Source of the DNA: Grimontia sedimenti
GTDB taxonomy: Bacteria > Pseudomonadota > Gammaproteobacteria > Enterobacterales > Vibrionaceae
Length of the DNA: 64,000 nucleotides
NCBI RefSeq assembly: GCF_011045095.1
Contig: NZ_JAALDL010000001.1
Location: 186,001-250,000, forward strand
Reading direction: 5' to 3'
The notes beneath the pieces were generated by a model. The model worked only from the letters and a program-made list of their open reading frames with translations. It was not told where the DNA came from and searched no databases. Positions 1-8,961 of this stretch are shown in pieces (the first letter of the stretch is position 1; each line of letters opens with the position of its first letter). Position numbers and translations under genes: made by a program.

Positions 1-362
1 TGTACCCAGAACTGGCCGCCTTCTTCAAACCAGCACTGCTGGCGCGGATGGAAATTGTGCCTTATCTGCCACTTAGCGGCGATACGCTCAATGCCATTAT
101 CAAAGGCAAGCTAAGCCGTTTAGTGAAAGTGTTTGCCCAGCGTTATGACGCGGAAACCGAAATTGACGATGCGCTGGTGGGCGAAATTCAACGCCGTGCT
201 ACGCGCTCGGAAAATGGCGCCCGCATGCTTGAAGCAATCATCGAAGGTCAATTGCTGCCGCCAGTATCGTTGGCTTTGCTCAATAAGCTTGCCGCTAGAG
301 AGCCTGTGCAGCGCGTTTATCTCACCGCAGAAGACGGCGAGTTTGTCAGCGAGGTGGAATAA
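1..362 (+). CDS. clpV: ClpV/TssH T6SS AAA+ ATPase, C-terminal fragment
   Basis: This is the last ~119 codons of a reading frame that is already open at the left edge (frame begins at base 3) and stops at 360-362. ClpV is the cytosolic Clp/Hsp100 ATPase that disassembles the contracted T6SS sheath VipA/VipB for reuse. The visible part corresponds to the C-terminal D2 small domain, with the segment LYPELAAFFKPALLARM-EIVPYLPL followed by a helical region containing RRATRSENGARMLEAIIEG, which is characteristic of ClpV C-termini. The catalytic Walker motifs lie outside the window. Three bases separate it from vasH, so it belongs to the same T6SS operon. The assignment rests on sequence recognition plus the following vasH-vasL order. 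Confidence 0.88.
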   Translation, partial: YPELAAFFKPALLARMEIVPYLPLSGDTLNAIIKGKLSRLVKVFAQRYDAETEIDDALVGEIQRRATRSENGARMLEAIIEGQLLPPVSLALLNKLAAREPVQRVYLTAEDGEFVSEVE

Positions 363-365
363 GCA

Positions 366-1916
366 ATGGCAGATTGGCTTTCACTGGCAGCAACACTTTC
401 TGGTATCCGTGATCAGCAAACGCTCGCGGACACCTTTGTTGATGCGCTGAAATCAAACCTGCAGATCAGCAACGTGTGGGTCATGCTACCTTGCCAGCAG
501 GGTAGAAAGCTGTGCGCCAAGGGTAATGGCCAACATTTTGACTGGGAAGTGGACGATTTCAGCCATCCGTTTGCGCATGTTTTCCAATCCTCATCAGCCA
601 TGCTGCTGGATCCAACCAAGTTAAATTACTGGCAGGAAAATGCGGTTTTCGTTGAGCTCATGAATCATCGCAAACGCGGTGAAAGTGTCTTGGTGATGCC
701 GCTTCCGCCGGGCGCGAGAAAAACCAAAGCGATTCTGACTATCACAGGTTCATCCCATCAACTGAGCAGTTTGCTGGCTGATCCTCAGTGGCAAAGCATT
801 TGCGAGATCTTTATTAACCAAAGCCAGACTATTCAGGATTTGGGTGAAGAGCATCGCCAGATTTCAGCGCTGAGTTCATCCATCAAGCGTATTCGCAACG
901 ATGAGCAGAAGCGCGAACAAGCTTATGAGCTGAAAAACGTATTGATTGGCGAAAGCCGACTGATGCAGGAAATGCGAGAGAAAGTCGTTACTGTCGCGCA
1001 ATCTTCGTTGAACGTGCTGATTTGTGGCGACACAGGAACAGGTAAAGAACTGGTTGCCCGCGCGGTACATGAACTTTCAGACCGCAAAGGAAAGCCGTTT
1101 ATCGCCATCAATTGCGCGGCGATTCCTGAAAATCTTCTGGAAAGTGAGCTGTTTGGTCATGCGAAAGGTGCATTCTCTGGTGCTGATCGCGCCAAGCAAG
1201 GACTGATTGCTGATGCGCAGGGCGGCACATTGTTCCTTGATGAAATCGGTGACATGCCGTTGGCACTGCAAGCCAAGCTGCTGCGTGTGCTGGAAACCCG
1301 TACCTATCGCCCTGTGGGCGCTTCCAGCGAAGTGAACGCAGATTTCCGCTTGGTAGCGGCGACACATGTGGCGATGGAAGAAAAAGCCGAAGAGGGCAGT
1401 TTCCGTCGAGATCTTTACTACCGTCTGAATCAGTTCCCGGTCTTCATGCCGGAGTTGAATATCCGCAAAGAAGACGTCCCTGAGCTTTGTAAACACTTCA
1501 TTGCTGAATACAACAAGCAGGCAGGTGTACACATTGCTGGTATTCGCTATGCCGCGCTGGATTTGCTGAATCGACATAGCTTTCCTGGGAACGTACGTGA
1601 ATTGAGAAACCTCATTGAATACGCCTGTGCGCTAACGGCGAATGGTGAAGAAATTACCCCTTCAAGCTTTAGCGGGCGTGTGTTGCAGCAAACCAGCCCA
1701 GTCGCCGCGAATTCGGATGATGTGAATTCTGAAAGTTATATCGGCGTGGATATTGATGACATCAACAACCTCAAGGCTGCTGTTCAGAACTTCGAAAGCA
1801 GCGTGATTCGCTATCGTCTGTCCAGTTACGGCGGCGATCGCTCAAAAGCAGCGGAAAGCCTTGGCTTACCCAAACGTACTCTCGCGCATAAGTGCCTGAA
1901 AATGGAGATTGACTGA
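366..1916 (+). CDS. vasH: VasH, sigma-54-dependent activator of T6SS genes
   Basis: This 516-residue bacterial enhancer-binding protein activates RNA polymerase sigma-54 at T6SS promoters. Residues 1-150 form an N-terminal GAF-like sensory region. The AAA+ domain follows, with Walker A GDTGTGKE (about 221-228), the sigma-54 contact loop GAFSGA (about 268-273, usually GAFTGA) and Walker B TLFLDEIGD (about 288-296). The C-terminal Fis-type helix-turn-helix is at about 470-516 (DRSKAAESLGLPKRTLAHK). It begins 3 bp after clpV and its stop codon lies 1 bp before the vasI ATG, so the genes are probably co-transcribed. The Thr-to-Ser change in the GAFTGA loop is the one oddity. Family assignment is secure, and the name VasH follows from position in the T6SS cluster. 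Confidence 0.93.
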   Translation: MADWLSLAATLSGIRDQQTLADTFVDALKSNLQISNVWVMLPCQQGRKLCAKGNGQHFDWEVDDFSHPFAHVFQSSSAMLLDPTKLNYWQENAVFVELMNHRKRGESVLVMPLPPGARKTKAILTITGSSHQLSSLLADPQWQSICEIFINQSQTIQDLGEEHRQISALSSSIKRIRNDEQKREQAYELKNVLIGESRLMQEMREKVVTVAQSSLNVLICGDTGTGKELVARAVHELSDRKGKPFIAINCAAIPENLLESELFGHAKGAFSGADRAKQGLIADAQGGTLFLDEIGDMPLALQAKLLRVLETRTYRPVGASSEVNADFRLVAATHVAMEEKAEEGSFRRDLYYRLNQFPVFMPELNIRKEDVPELCKHFIAEYNKQAGVHIAGIRYAALDLLNRHSFPGNVRELRNLIEYACALTANGEEITPSSFSGRVLQQTSPVAANSDDVNSESYIGVDIDDINNLKAAVQNFESSVIRYRLSSYGGDRSKAAESLGLPKRTLAHKCLKMEID

Positions 1917-1917
1917 C

Positions 1918-2598
1918 ATGACGTACCGACCAATCTCTTTGTGTGTAGTGGCGGGACTGGCGCTTTCAAGCGCAAACACGCTGGCAAACGAGACTGACAA
2001 CAATGCACTGATTCAAAGCGCCTCAGAGTGTGTGAACATTTCCGCTAGGCTCGACCGATTGGCGTGTTTTGATGAGGTGTTCAAAACCCCTGTTTCTGGT
2101 CAGCCAGAAGCTCCTGTCATTGTGCAAAAACCGGAAGCATGGGAACGCGCAAAACAGAGCGAATCTGAGCGAAATGAAGATGAAACCGGTTTTGCGCTTC
2201 GCTATGCCAATCGGGCTGAACCTAAATCTGGTATTTGGATGACAGCGACTGCATTGCCTGACAGAAACCAGAAAAAGAATGAAATGCCCATTCTGATGTT
2301 CAGCTGTATCGATAATATCAGCCGGGTTGAGTTGATACTGCCAACCGCAACATCTGAGGGTAAAGCGGAAGTAATGGCGTCTGCAGGTTACAGTGTCACT
2401 CAGCGTTGGTTAAGCGATGATACTGGCAACATCATGCGTGCGGGTCGTGGCATTCCAGCTATTGATGTGATGAAGGCATTAATGTCCGGCCAACGCGCGG
2501 TACTTCGCTCTGATTTGGAGGCGATCGGTAACCTGACGTTTGATACTGCCGACTTGCGCGAGAGCATCAAACCCATGCGCCAGACATGTCGTTGGTAG
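1918..2598 (+). CDS. vasI: VasI / TagO-type T6SS-associated periplasmic protein
   Basis: This 226-residue protein of the VasI/TagO family is an accessory factor encoded in Vibrio T6SS clusters. An N-terminal signal peptide (core SLCVVAGLALSSANTLA, about residues 6-22) predicts export to the periplasm. A CxxISARLDRLACFDEVF segment just after it is typical of the family and of short cysteine-pair periplasmic proteins. I chose the ATG at 1918, which lies 1 bp after the vasH stop, over the upstream in-frame TTG at 1909; the ATG starts directly at a normal signal peptide. The gene ends 11 bp before the vasJ ATG. Its exact role in the apparatus is not evident from the sequence. Confidence 0.82.
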   Translation: MTYRPISLCVVAGLALSSANTLANETDNNALIQSASECVNISARLDRLACFDEVFKTPVSGQPEAPVIVQKPEAWERAKQSESERNEDETGFALRYANRAEPKSGIWMTATALPDRNQKKNEMPILMFSCIDNISRVELILPTATSEGKAEVMASAGYSVTQRWLSDDTGNIMRAGRGIPAIDVMKALMSGQRAVLRSDLEAIGNLTFDTADLRESIKPMRQTCRW

Positions 2599-2609
2599 AG
2601 GAGCAAATC

Positions 2610-4010
2610 ATGGATATGCAAACCTACCGAGAAAGAGTCGCTAAGCCGATTGCCGGAGAAAATCCGGTCGGTGAACGTCTGCTTGACGATGCACTGTTGG
2701 ACTTTGTTGAAACCCAAATGATGAAAGTCGGCTCACTTTCTCACGCAGAAGTGCAGTGGGGGGAAGCTGAGCAAAGCGCGATGAAGCTGATTGAGACGCA
2801 AACCAAAGACCTCAAACTGCTGACTCATCTTCTGCAGTGTTTGCAGTATCAGTCTTCACCGGAGCGTTTCACTCTATCGGTGTTTATCCTGGCGGATTTC
2901 ATCGCAGCTTATTGGGAGACTTGTTATCCCGCTCCCGGCCCGCGTGGTGTATTGCCGCGTCGTAAGTTCTTTTCCCAGATTGTCCAGCGCACTGAGAAAG
3001 CGGCTGAGAAGCTCGACTTCTCCATGTTCGATATCGATCAGAAAGAAGACGTGGAGAAAGCGCTGAAAGAACTTGAAGCGGCGGCAGAAGAAAAAGATCT
3101 GCCGACAGAAGGTGTGTTAGATATCGCTTCCTTGCTGAAACGAAAACTGGCAAATCCAGAGCCGCAAGTTCAACAGGCACCTTCATCTGCGCCCTCTGAA
3201 ACGGCGTCCTCGCCAACCAGTGCACCTTCTCCGAAACTGGAGATAGATGGTAGCTCTGACCGTGCAGTCAAACAAACGCTACTGAAAGTGGCTGAATTTG
3301 TCTCCGAGTTGGACGGCGGCATTGCATTGGCACTGCGTCTTCGTCGCTTTGCCGTATGGTTCTCTATTACCTCTGCGCCGGATGCCGAGGCGAACGGTGA
3401 AACACAGCTTATGCCAGTCTCGGCAGATCGCATTTCAGAATATGAAGATCAGCTCAGCCGAGGTGCGGATCACGCGCTTTGGCGCAAGGTAGAGCAAAGC
3501 CTCACTGTTGCTCCTTACTGGATTGACGGTCATTTTCTCAGTTATCGCATCGCGCTCAAACTCGGCAACACAGAGTGGGCAGATACCATCGCATCGGAAG
3601 TGCGTAGTTTTGTTAAGCGTGTGCCTGCAGTGGCTGAACTTAGCTTCAAAGGCGGCATGCCTTATGTCGGCGAAGAAACACGTCGTTGGCTGGATGAAGG
3701 TGAGACCACAAGTACGGGCTCAGCAACCACCTCAGATTGGGATGGAAAGCGCAAAGAAGCGTTCACCCTCGCAGATGAAGGCGGCCTGTCGGTGGCGTTA
3801 GCCATGCTCAATGATGGCCTATCAACGTCTAAAGAACCCAGAGACCAGTTTTATTGGCGCATGCTCTCAGCAGATGTCATGAAGCGTCACAACCTTTCTG
3901 CCATGGCAGATCAGCACTACCACCAACTTTTAGAGCAGGCCAACCATACCTCGCTCACCGATTGGGAACCCGCATTGATTCAACGTTTAGAAAACATTGC
4001 GAAGTCATAA
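2610..4010 (+). CDS. vasJ: VasJ / TssA-type T6SS protein (ImpA N-terminal domain)
   Basis: This protein of about 466 residues belongs to the TssA/ImpA family, which helps build the T6SS baseplate and prime or cap the tail tube and sheath. The N-terminus carries the ImpA_N signature region (start MDMQTYRERV, then IAGENPVGERLLDD, about residues 1-130). A low-complexity Ser/Pro/Ala linker follows (about 190-215), and then the helical C-terminal domain. The start at 2610 is preferred because GAGGAG at 2598-2603 sits 6 bp upstream; an in-frame ATG at 2586 overlaps the end of vasI and has no such site. It lies between vasI and vasK in the Vibrio T6SS order. Confidence 0.88.
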   Translation: MDMQTYRERVAKPIAGENPVGERLLDDALLDFVETQMMKVGSLSHAEVQWGEAEQSAMKLIETQTKDLKLLTHLLQCLQYQSSPERFTLSVFILADFIAAYWETCYPAPGPRGVLPRRKFFSQIVQRTEKAAEKLDFSMFDIDQKEDVEKALKELEAAAEEKDLPTEGVLDIASLLKRKLANPEPQVQQAPSSAPSETASSPTSAPSPKLEIDGSSDRAVKQTLLKVAEFVSELDGGIALALRLRRFAVWFSITSAPDAEANGETQLMPVSADRISEYEDQLSRGADHALWRKVEQSLTVAPYWIDGHFLSYRIALKLGNTEWADTIASEVRSFVKRVPAVAELSFKGGMPYVGEETRRWLDEGETTSTGSATTSDWDGKRKEAFTLADEGGLSVALAMLNDGLSTSKEPRDQFYWRMLSADVMKRHNLSAMADQHYHQLLEQANHTSLTDWEPALIQRLENIAKS

Positions 4011-4031
4011 TTTAAGCAGGGATCGAAAGAA

Positions 4032-7000
4032 ATGTTCAGCAAGTTAAAATCGCTTCTTCTGAAAATGCTACCCGCCATGAAATCGGCGTTACCTATATTG
4101 CTGGTGGCCATTTTCGTCTTGATCAATGTCGCGATATGGTGGGCGGGTCCGTGGCTTAAAATTGACGAGAGCCACCCACTGGAGCCTGTTACAGCGCGCC
4201 TTATTACCAGTGTAATTTTCTCTCTTTTCTGGCTGGCGGTTTGGGGCTTTTTGCAATGGCGAAAACTCAAAGGCTACCATGCAGATCAGGCGCGTGAACG
4301 TCAGCTTCAGGAAGATCCGATTCAACGCTATGAAGAGCGTCAGGAAGCTGAACTCAATCAGGTGATGACTGCACTGCAAAAGAGTCTGAACAAGCGAAAC
4401 TACCTGTATGCTTTACCTTGGTATTTGGTTTTGGGGCCAGAGAATGCAGGTAAAACAAGCCTGATTAACCGTTCAGGTCAGAACTTTGTTTTCTCATCGG
4501 TCATGCGTGCATCGGGCAAGAAAAGTGAAAATCCGTTTTCCTTCGACTGGTGGATTGGTGATGACTCGGTACTTATCGACCCTGATGGTGAGCTACTAAC
4601 CCAACGTGCAACCAGCAGCGATGGTGAAGGGGAGATGGAGCGCCGCCTCTGGATCCACTTTGTCAGATGGCTTGAAAAAACGCGAAGCCGCCGCCCGTTA
4701 AACGGTGTGGTGATTGCGCTGGATGTGGCAAAGCTTGCCACTGCAACGACGACTGAGCGCCGCGCACATGCAAATCTGATCCGTGCTCGCCTGCGTGAGC
4801 TAATGGAAACCCTTTCTACCCGTCTGCCTGTTTATGTATCGCTGACTAAGCTCGACCTGCTTCACGGCTTTGAACCCTTCTTCCGTAACTACTCCAAAGC
4901 GGAGCGTGAAGAAGTCATGGGCTTCACTTTCACGTTGGATTCAGTGGACGATCTCGATAGCTGGCTGAATGAATTTGATAAAGACTTCGGGCAGTTTGTC
5001 GAACGCGTTAACAAGATGCTGCCGACAGCCCTGATGCAGTGTTTCGATGGTGAAGATCGCACTGCAATGTACAGCTTTAGCCGTCAAATGGCAGGTCTGC
5101 ATGATGTGTTAAAGCAGTTCCTGCAAGATGCATTTGGTAGTGACCAGTTCTCTACTTCCGCACTGGTGCGTGGGGTGTATTTTACCTCTGTGTATCAGCA
5201 AGGTGTGCCGACCAATGCGTTTATCGATTCTGCCTCACGTCGCTACGGTATTTCTCATGCGGTGAATACGGCACAAAACGCAGCAAACTCCACGACTTAC
5301 TTTACTCAGAATCTATTCAATAACGTGATTTACCCGGAAGCAGGCTTGGCGTCGGATAACTTCCGTGTCGCTAAAACCAAGCGCCGCGTGATTATGTTGT
5401 CGGCCGTTGCCTGTGGTATCGCGTCACTTCTACTGATCGGTTCCTGGCACAAGTACTACCTGAAAAACGTTAAACAGGCGGATGCAGTATTAGCTAAGGT
5501 TAACGAATACGAGAACAACTATGCGTCTGAGGCGATTATCGATAATGGCGTCGATATCCTCGCGCCGTTGGATACGATTCGTCAGGCCACTCTGGAGTTT
5601 GGTTTTTTCCGTGAAAAACCGAAATTCATTTCTGACTTAGGTTTATATCAAGGCCACGTCATTGGGCCACAAGTCGAAAGCACGTATCTCAGCCTGCTTG
5701 AAAATCGTTACTTGCCAGCTTTGATGAAAGTGGCAGCTGCCGATGTTGTTGGTGCAGACGATGACGAGAACAAACTGGGTTCGTTGCGTGTTTTCCGCAT
5801 GATGACGGACGATGATGGTCGTTATCAGAACATGGTGCAGAACTACTTTGCCAGCAAGTGGCAAGAACAGTACGAAGGCGACCGTGAAACACAAGAACGC
5901 TTGATGCAGCACTTGGATTACGCGATGGAACACACCGATCTGGTGGGTGATCGTATTGATGGACAGGAAGACGCAGAGCGGGTACTGGCGCCGTACGATG
6001 GACTTATATACAACGCTCAGCGCGAACTGAGCCGTATGCCAATCGAACAACGTGTTTACCGTAATCTCAAGCAAGCATCGACGGCGATTTTAGGCTCTCC
6101 AATCAATTTGGCGACCTCTATCGGTCCTGTGTTTGATGTGGTCTTTACTGAGCGTGTTTCGGAAGCGAACAACCTTGATATTCCGCGTATCCTGACCAAG
6201 AAAGGTTTTGAAACCTACTTCATTCCTGAATCAGATTCTGTTTCAGAGCTGGCGCTGGTAGATAGTTGGGTACTGGGGCAGGTTGAATCGATAGATTTCT
6301 CTGATGAAGATAAGCGCGTATTGAGAGATAAAATCCGCAGCCTGTATGTGGCGGATTACTCGGATACCTGGCGTCGTGCGACCAACGATATCGACGTGAA
6401 ATCTTTCCCGGATATCTATAACGCTGTGCTTGTGCTGGAAAGCATTACAGGTAACAACCAGCCTCTGCATCGCTTGCTTGAAGAAGTCACGGATAACACA
6501 GACTTATTCCCGGCCTTGCCTGAAGGCGACGCAGCAAAAGAAGAGTTGATTAAGTCTCCACGCTATCGCGTCGCAGCGATGGTTGATAACCAATTTTCTT
6601 CACTGAATGGGCTTTCGGAAACCGAACCGGGCAAACCGATTTACCTTGATGAAGTGATGGATGCGGTCACCCAATTGACTGCATACATGAAGTCAATCAA
6701 CGATGCTCCGGATGTTGGTAAAGCGGCATTGGACGCGACTAAAGCGCGTCTCTCACTGAATAATTCTGACCCTATTTATGTGCTTCAACGCATCGCATCC
6801 GGCATGCCACAGCCTTACGACATCATGCTGAAAAAACTGGCAGATGAGAGCTGGTATGTGATTCGTCAGGAAGCGATTCGTTATCTGGAAGTTCGTTGGG
6901 CGGCAGATGTATTCAATCCATTCCAAAGCAAACTCGCTTCGCGTTACCCGTTTAACGTGCGTTCGTCTAAAGATGTGGCGTTGGAAGACTTCGAAGCTTT

Positions 7001-7577
7001 CTTTGCCCCTAATGGCATCCTGAATAACTTCTACGAAAGCAACCTGCGAATGTTCCTTGAGGACACAGGCGAGTTTACTTCAGAAGAAGGGGACAAAACC
7101 CTTATCCGCCAGGATGTGTTGAACCAAATTGACCGTGCAAGGGCGATTCAAGGTGCATTCTTCAATCGCAAGGGCGTGCTGGATGTCGAGTTCACGCTTG
7201 AGCCGATTGAGCTGAGCGCGAATAAAAGACGTTCTGTCATCAACATTGATGGTCAGTATGTTGAATACAGTCACGGACCACGCAAAAACGTAGGGTTGGT
7301 CTGGCCAAATACACTTCGTGAAGCTGCGGTCAGCAAAATCACTCTGGTTCCTGTGGCAGCGAATGCTTCGCCAAGAGGGATCAGTATTCGAGGACCTTGG
7401 GCGTTTTTCCGCTTGCTGGAACAGGCCGAGGTTGTGGGTTCAAGCTCAACCAGCGTTGATTATCGCTTTAACATTGACGGTGGAAACGTGATGTACCGTC
7501 TGCATTCTGAAGCAGACAGCAATCCGTTTACTGCGTCGATATTCAGAGGATTCAACCTGTCGCGGACCCTATATTAA
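4032..7577 (+). CDS. tssM: VasK / TssM (IcmF family) T6SS membrane-complex protein
   Basis: This 1181-residue IcmF/TssM homologue is the large inner-membrane subunit of the TssJLM envelope complex that docks the T6SS tail. Two N-terminal membrane spans (about residues 17-45 and 58-78) are followed by a cytosolic GTPase-like domain with Walker A GPENAGKTS (about 135-143). A third span (VIMLSAVACGIASLLLIGSW, about 454-473) leads into a long periplasmic domain. The length matches the family norm of 1100-1200 residues. Start ATG 4032 follows the vasJ stop by 21 bp, with GGGATCGAAAG upstream. A hairpin follows directly downstream, before vasL. Confidence 0.93.
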   Translation: MFSKLKSLLLKMLPAMKSALPILLVAIFVLINVAIWWAGPWLKIDESHPLEPVTARLITSVIFSLFWLAVWGFLQWRKLKGYHADQARERQLQEDPIQRYEERQEAELNQVMTALQKSLNKRNYLYALPWYLVLGPENAGKTSLINRSGQNFVFSSVMRASGKKSENPFSFDWWIGDDSVLIDPDGELLTQRATSSDGEGEMERRLWIHFVRWLEKTRSRRPLNGVVIALDVAKLATATTTERRAHANLIRARLRELMETLSTRLPVYVSLTKLDLLHGFEPFFRNYSKAEREEVMGFTFTLDSVDDLDSWLNEFDKDFGQFVERVNKMLPTALMQCFDGEDRTAMYSFSRQMAGLHDVLKQFLQDAFGSDQFSTSALVRGVYFTSVYQQGVPTNAFIDSASRRYGISHAVNTAQNAANSTTYFTQNLFNNVIYPEAGLASDNFRVAKTKRRVIMLSAVACGIASLLLIGSWHKYYLKNVKQADAVLAKVNEYENNYASEAIIDNGVDILAPLDTIRQATLEFGFFREKPKFISDLGLYQGHVIGPQVESTYLSLLENRYLPALMKVAAADVVGADDDENKLGSLRVFRMMTDDDGRYQNMVQNYFASKWQEQYEGDRETQERLMQHLDYAMEHTDLVGDRIDGQEDAERVLAPYDGLIYNAQRELSRMPIEQRVYRNLKQASTAILGSPINLATSIGPVFDVVFTERVSEANNLDIPRILTKKGFETYFIPESDSVSELALVDSWVLGQVESIDFSDEDKRVLRDKIRSLYVADYSDTWRRATNDIDVKSFPDIYNAVLVLESITGNNQPLHRLLEEVTDNTDLFPALPEGDAAKEELIKSPRYRVAAMVDNQFSSLNGLSETEPGKPIYLDEVMDAVTQLTAYMKSINDAPDVGKAALDATKARLSLNNSDPIYVLQRIASGMPQPYDIMLKKLADESWYVIRQEAIRYLEVRWAADVFNPFQSKLASRYPFNVRSSKDVALEDFEAFFAPNGILNNFYESNLRMFLEDTGEFTSEEGDKTLIRQDVLNQIDRARAIQGAFFNRKGVLDVEFTLEPIELSANKRRSVINIDGQYVEYSHGPRKNVGLVWPNTLREAAVSKITLVPVAANASPRGISIRGPWAFFRLLEQAEVVGSSSTSVDYRFNIDGGNVMYRLHSEADSNPFTASIFRGFNLSRTLY

Positions 7578-7590
7578 CGACAATAAAATC

Positions 7591-7624
7591 AAGCCACCAA
7601 AGGTCAACTGACTTTCGGTGGCTT
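7591..7624 (+). terminator. Hairpin between vasK and vasL
   Basis: An inverted repeat AAGCCACC (7591-7598) / GGTGGCTT (7617-7624) has a weak inner AAAG/CTTT extension. It lies between the vasK stop and the vasL start. No T-run follows on the plus strand (next bases GAATATAAAA), so it may be a processing, attenuation or stability element rather than a strong intrinsic terminator. Confidence 0.5.
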
Positions 7625-7649
7625 GAATATAAAAACAAGGACAAACACA

Positions 7650-8924
7650 GTGTCGCAGTGGATGTTGACGGACATCGATGGCGTAAAACTGGCAGAAAAT
7701 AGCGCAAAACTGCGGGACTCTTCTGACTACCAGAAAATACGCAGCGAGATAAACCGACGCTTTAACCCGCTTGCTGGCTCGACGGACTGGACCAAGGTTC
7801 GTGAGCTTTGTGAAAAAGTAGCGACAGAAGAAGGGGCAGATCTTCTCGTTGCTATCTACTTCACCGTTGCCTCGATGAAAACGCAGGGCCTATCTGGATT
7901 TGCCAACGGCTTGGAACTTCAGGTGGCGGTGTTGCGTGCACCTGACGATGAGAACATGCCTCATGCTAAACGTGCTGAGCTCTATCGCTGGATGCTCGGA
8001 CGCATCGGCGAGGAGGTTCGCGCGATTCAGCCAAGTATCGGTCAGCTTCGTGATTTATACCGTTGTGAGCGTGCCCTTGAAGCGATAGACAGAAACCTTT
8101 CCAAAAATGGCGGAGGTAAAGTCGATGATTTGGATGTGCTTGGCTTTACTGTCTTCGAGCATATCGATCGCTTAGAGCGTCAGAGTAAAGGTGTTGCAAT
8201 CGCGCCACCTCCCGTTGAGGTAGAAGTGAAAAAGCAAAACGCCAGTGCACTCATTTTTATGGGTGGTCTGGCCGTTGGTGCGGCACTGCTATATGGATTG
8301 TTGGAAGTGCAGGGCAGCGCAGAAACGCCTCTTTCAACCCTGACCATTGCCGGCGCTGAACCCAAGGTAATTTCCTTGGAAGAAGCACAGTCAATCCGTG
8401 CGGAATATGGCTCTCAGGCTTTGAAGGAATATCAGTCACAGTTGCTTCCAAGTTACGCAGATAAAGTCTCGATACTCACAGCATCGAATATTGGCGATAA
8501 CTATGCAGCGGGTATGGAGTACGCCGACAGTCTTCAATTCCTTTTCCCTGATACGCCGGAAGCGGAACAGGTTGCCAAGTCACTTCAACACTGGCAGTCA
8601 GGACTGGTGGCAGAATTTGATGCAATGAATGAGAAGTTCGAAACCGCCCGAACCCGGGCTGCAAATATCAGCTTGTATGCCAAAAGTGGTCGAGCAGACC
8701 AGGTTCAAGCCCTCGCCAGAGGATTGGAAAACTACGCGATTAGTTTGTCTCCGCTCGTTGCCCGCATTTCTTTTGCTGAAAAACTGATCAGTGATGGAGA
8801 AATTAAAAAGGCAAAAGAGGAGTTGGATATTGTTGATAAGCAATTGAAAGCTCTGGTGATGAAGAAAATGTTGGTGAGAGAGACGTTGCCTGAGCTTGCG
8901 CAAACAGGAGCTGAAAAAGAATAG
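7650..8924 (+). CDS. vasL: VasL, TssA-like T6SS protein with one membrane span
   Basis: This protein of about 424 residues belongs to the VasL group (ImpA_N-related), a T6SS assembly factor that in Vibrio clusters follows VasK. Residues 1-130 form the ImpA_N-like region (RSEINRRFNPLAGSTDW). A single membrane span lies near residues 199-218 (ALIFMGGLAVGAALLYGLL), followed by a helical C-terminal part. I prefer the GTG at 7650 because AAGGA at 7637-7641 lies 8 bp upstream. A TTG at 7623 is inside the preceding hairpin, and an ATG at 7662 is an alternative. The gene is followed at once by a bidirectional terminator, so it closes the visible T6SS operon. Confidence 0.85.
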   Translation: MSQWMLTDIDGVKLAENSAKLRDSSDYQKIRSEINRRFNPLAGSTDWTKVRELCEKVATEEGADLLVAIYFTVASMKTQGLSGFANGLELQVAVLRAPDDENMPHAKRAELYRWMLGRIGEEVRAIQPSIGQLRDLYRCERALEAIDRNLSKNGGGKVDDLDVLGFTVFEHIDRLERQSKGVAIAPPPVEVEVKKQNASALIFMGGLAVGAALLYGLLEVQGSAETPLSTLTIAGAEPKVISLEEAQSIRAEYGSQALKEYQSQLLPSYADKVSILTASNIGDNYAAGMEYADSLQFLFPDTPEAEQVAKSLQHWQSGLVAEFDAMNEKFETARTRAANISLYAKSGRADQVQALARGLENYAISLSPLVARISFAEKLISDGEIKKAKEELDIVDKQLKALVMKKMLVRETLPELAQTGAEKE

Positions 8925-8949
8925 GGAGCCATTTGGCTCCCTCTGTTTT
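8923..8949. terminator. Bidirectional terminator between vasL and acfD
   Basis: A stem AGGGAGCC (8923-8930), loop ATTT, GGCTCCCT (8935-8942) is followed by CTGTTTT on the plus strand. On the minus strand the stem is followed by ATTCTTTTT. It lies between the convergent genes vasL and acfD and can serve both. Confidence 0.8.
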
Positions 8950-8961
8950 CAATGGATTGTG

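Noticed and set aside
1077-1577. 166-residue minus-strand open frame
   Set aside because: Antisense shadow of the highly conserved AAA+ domain of vasH.
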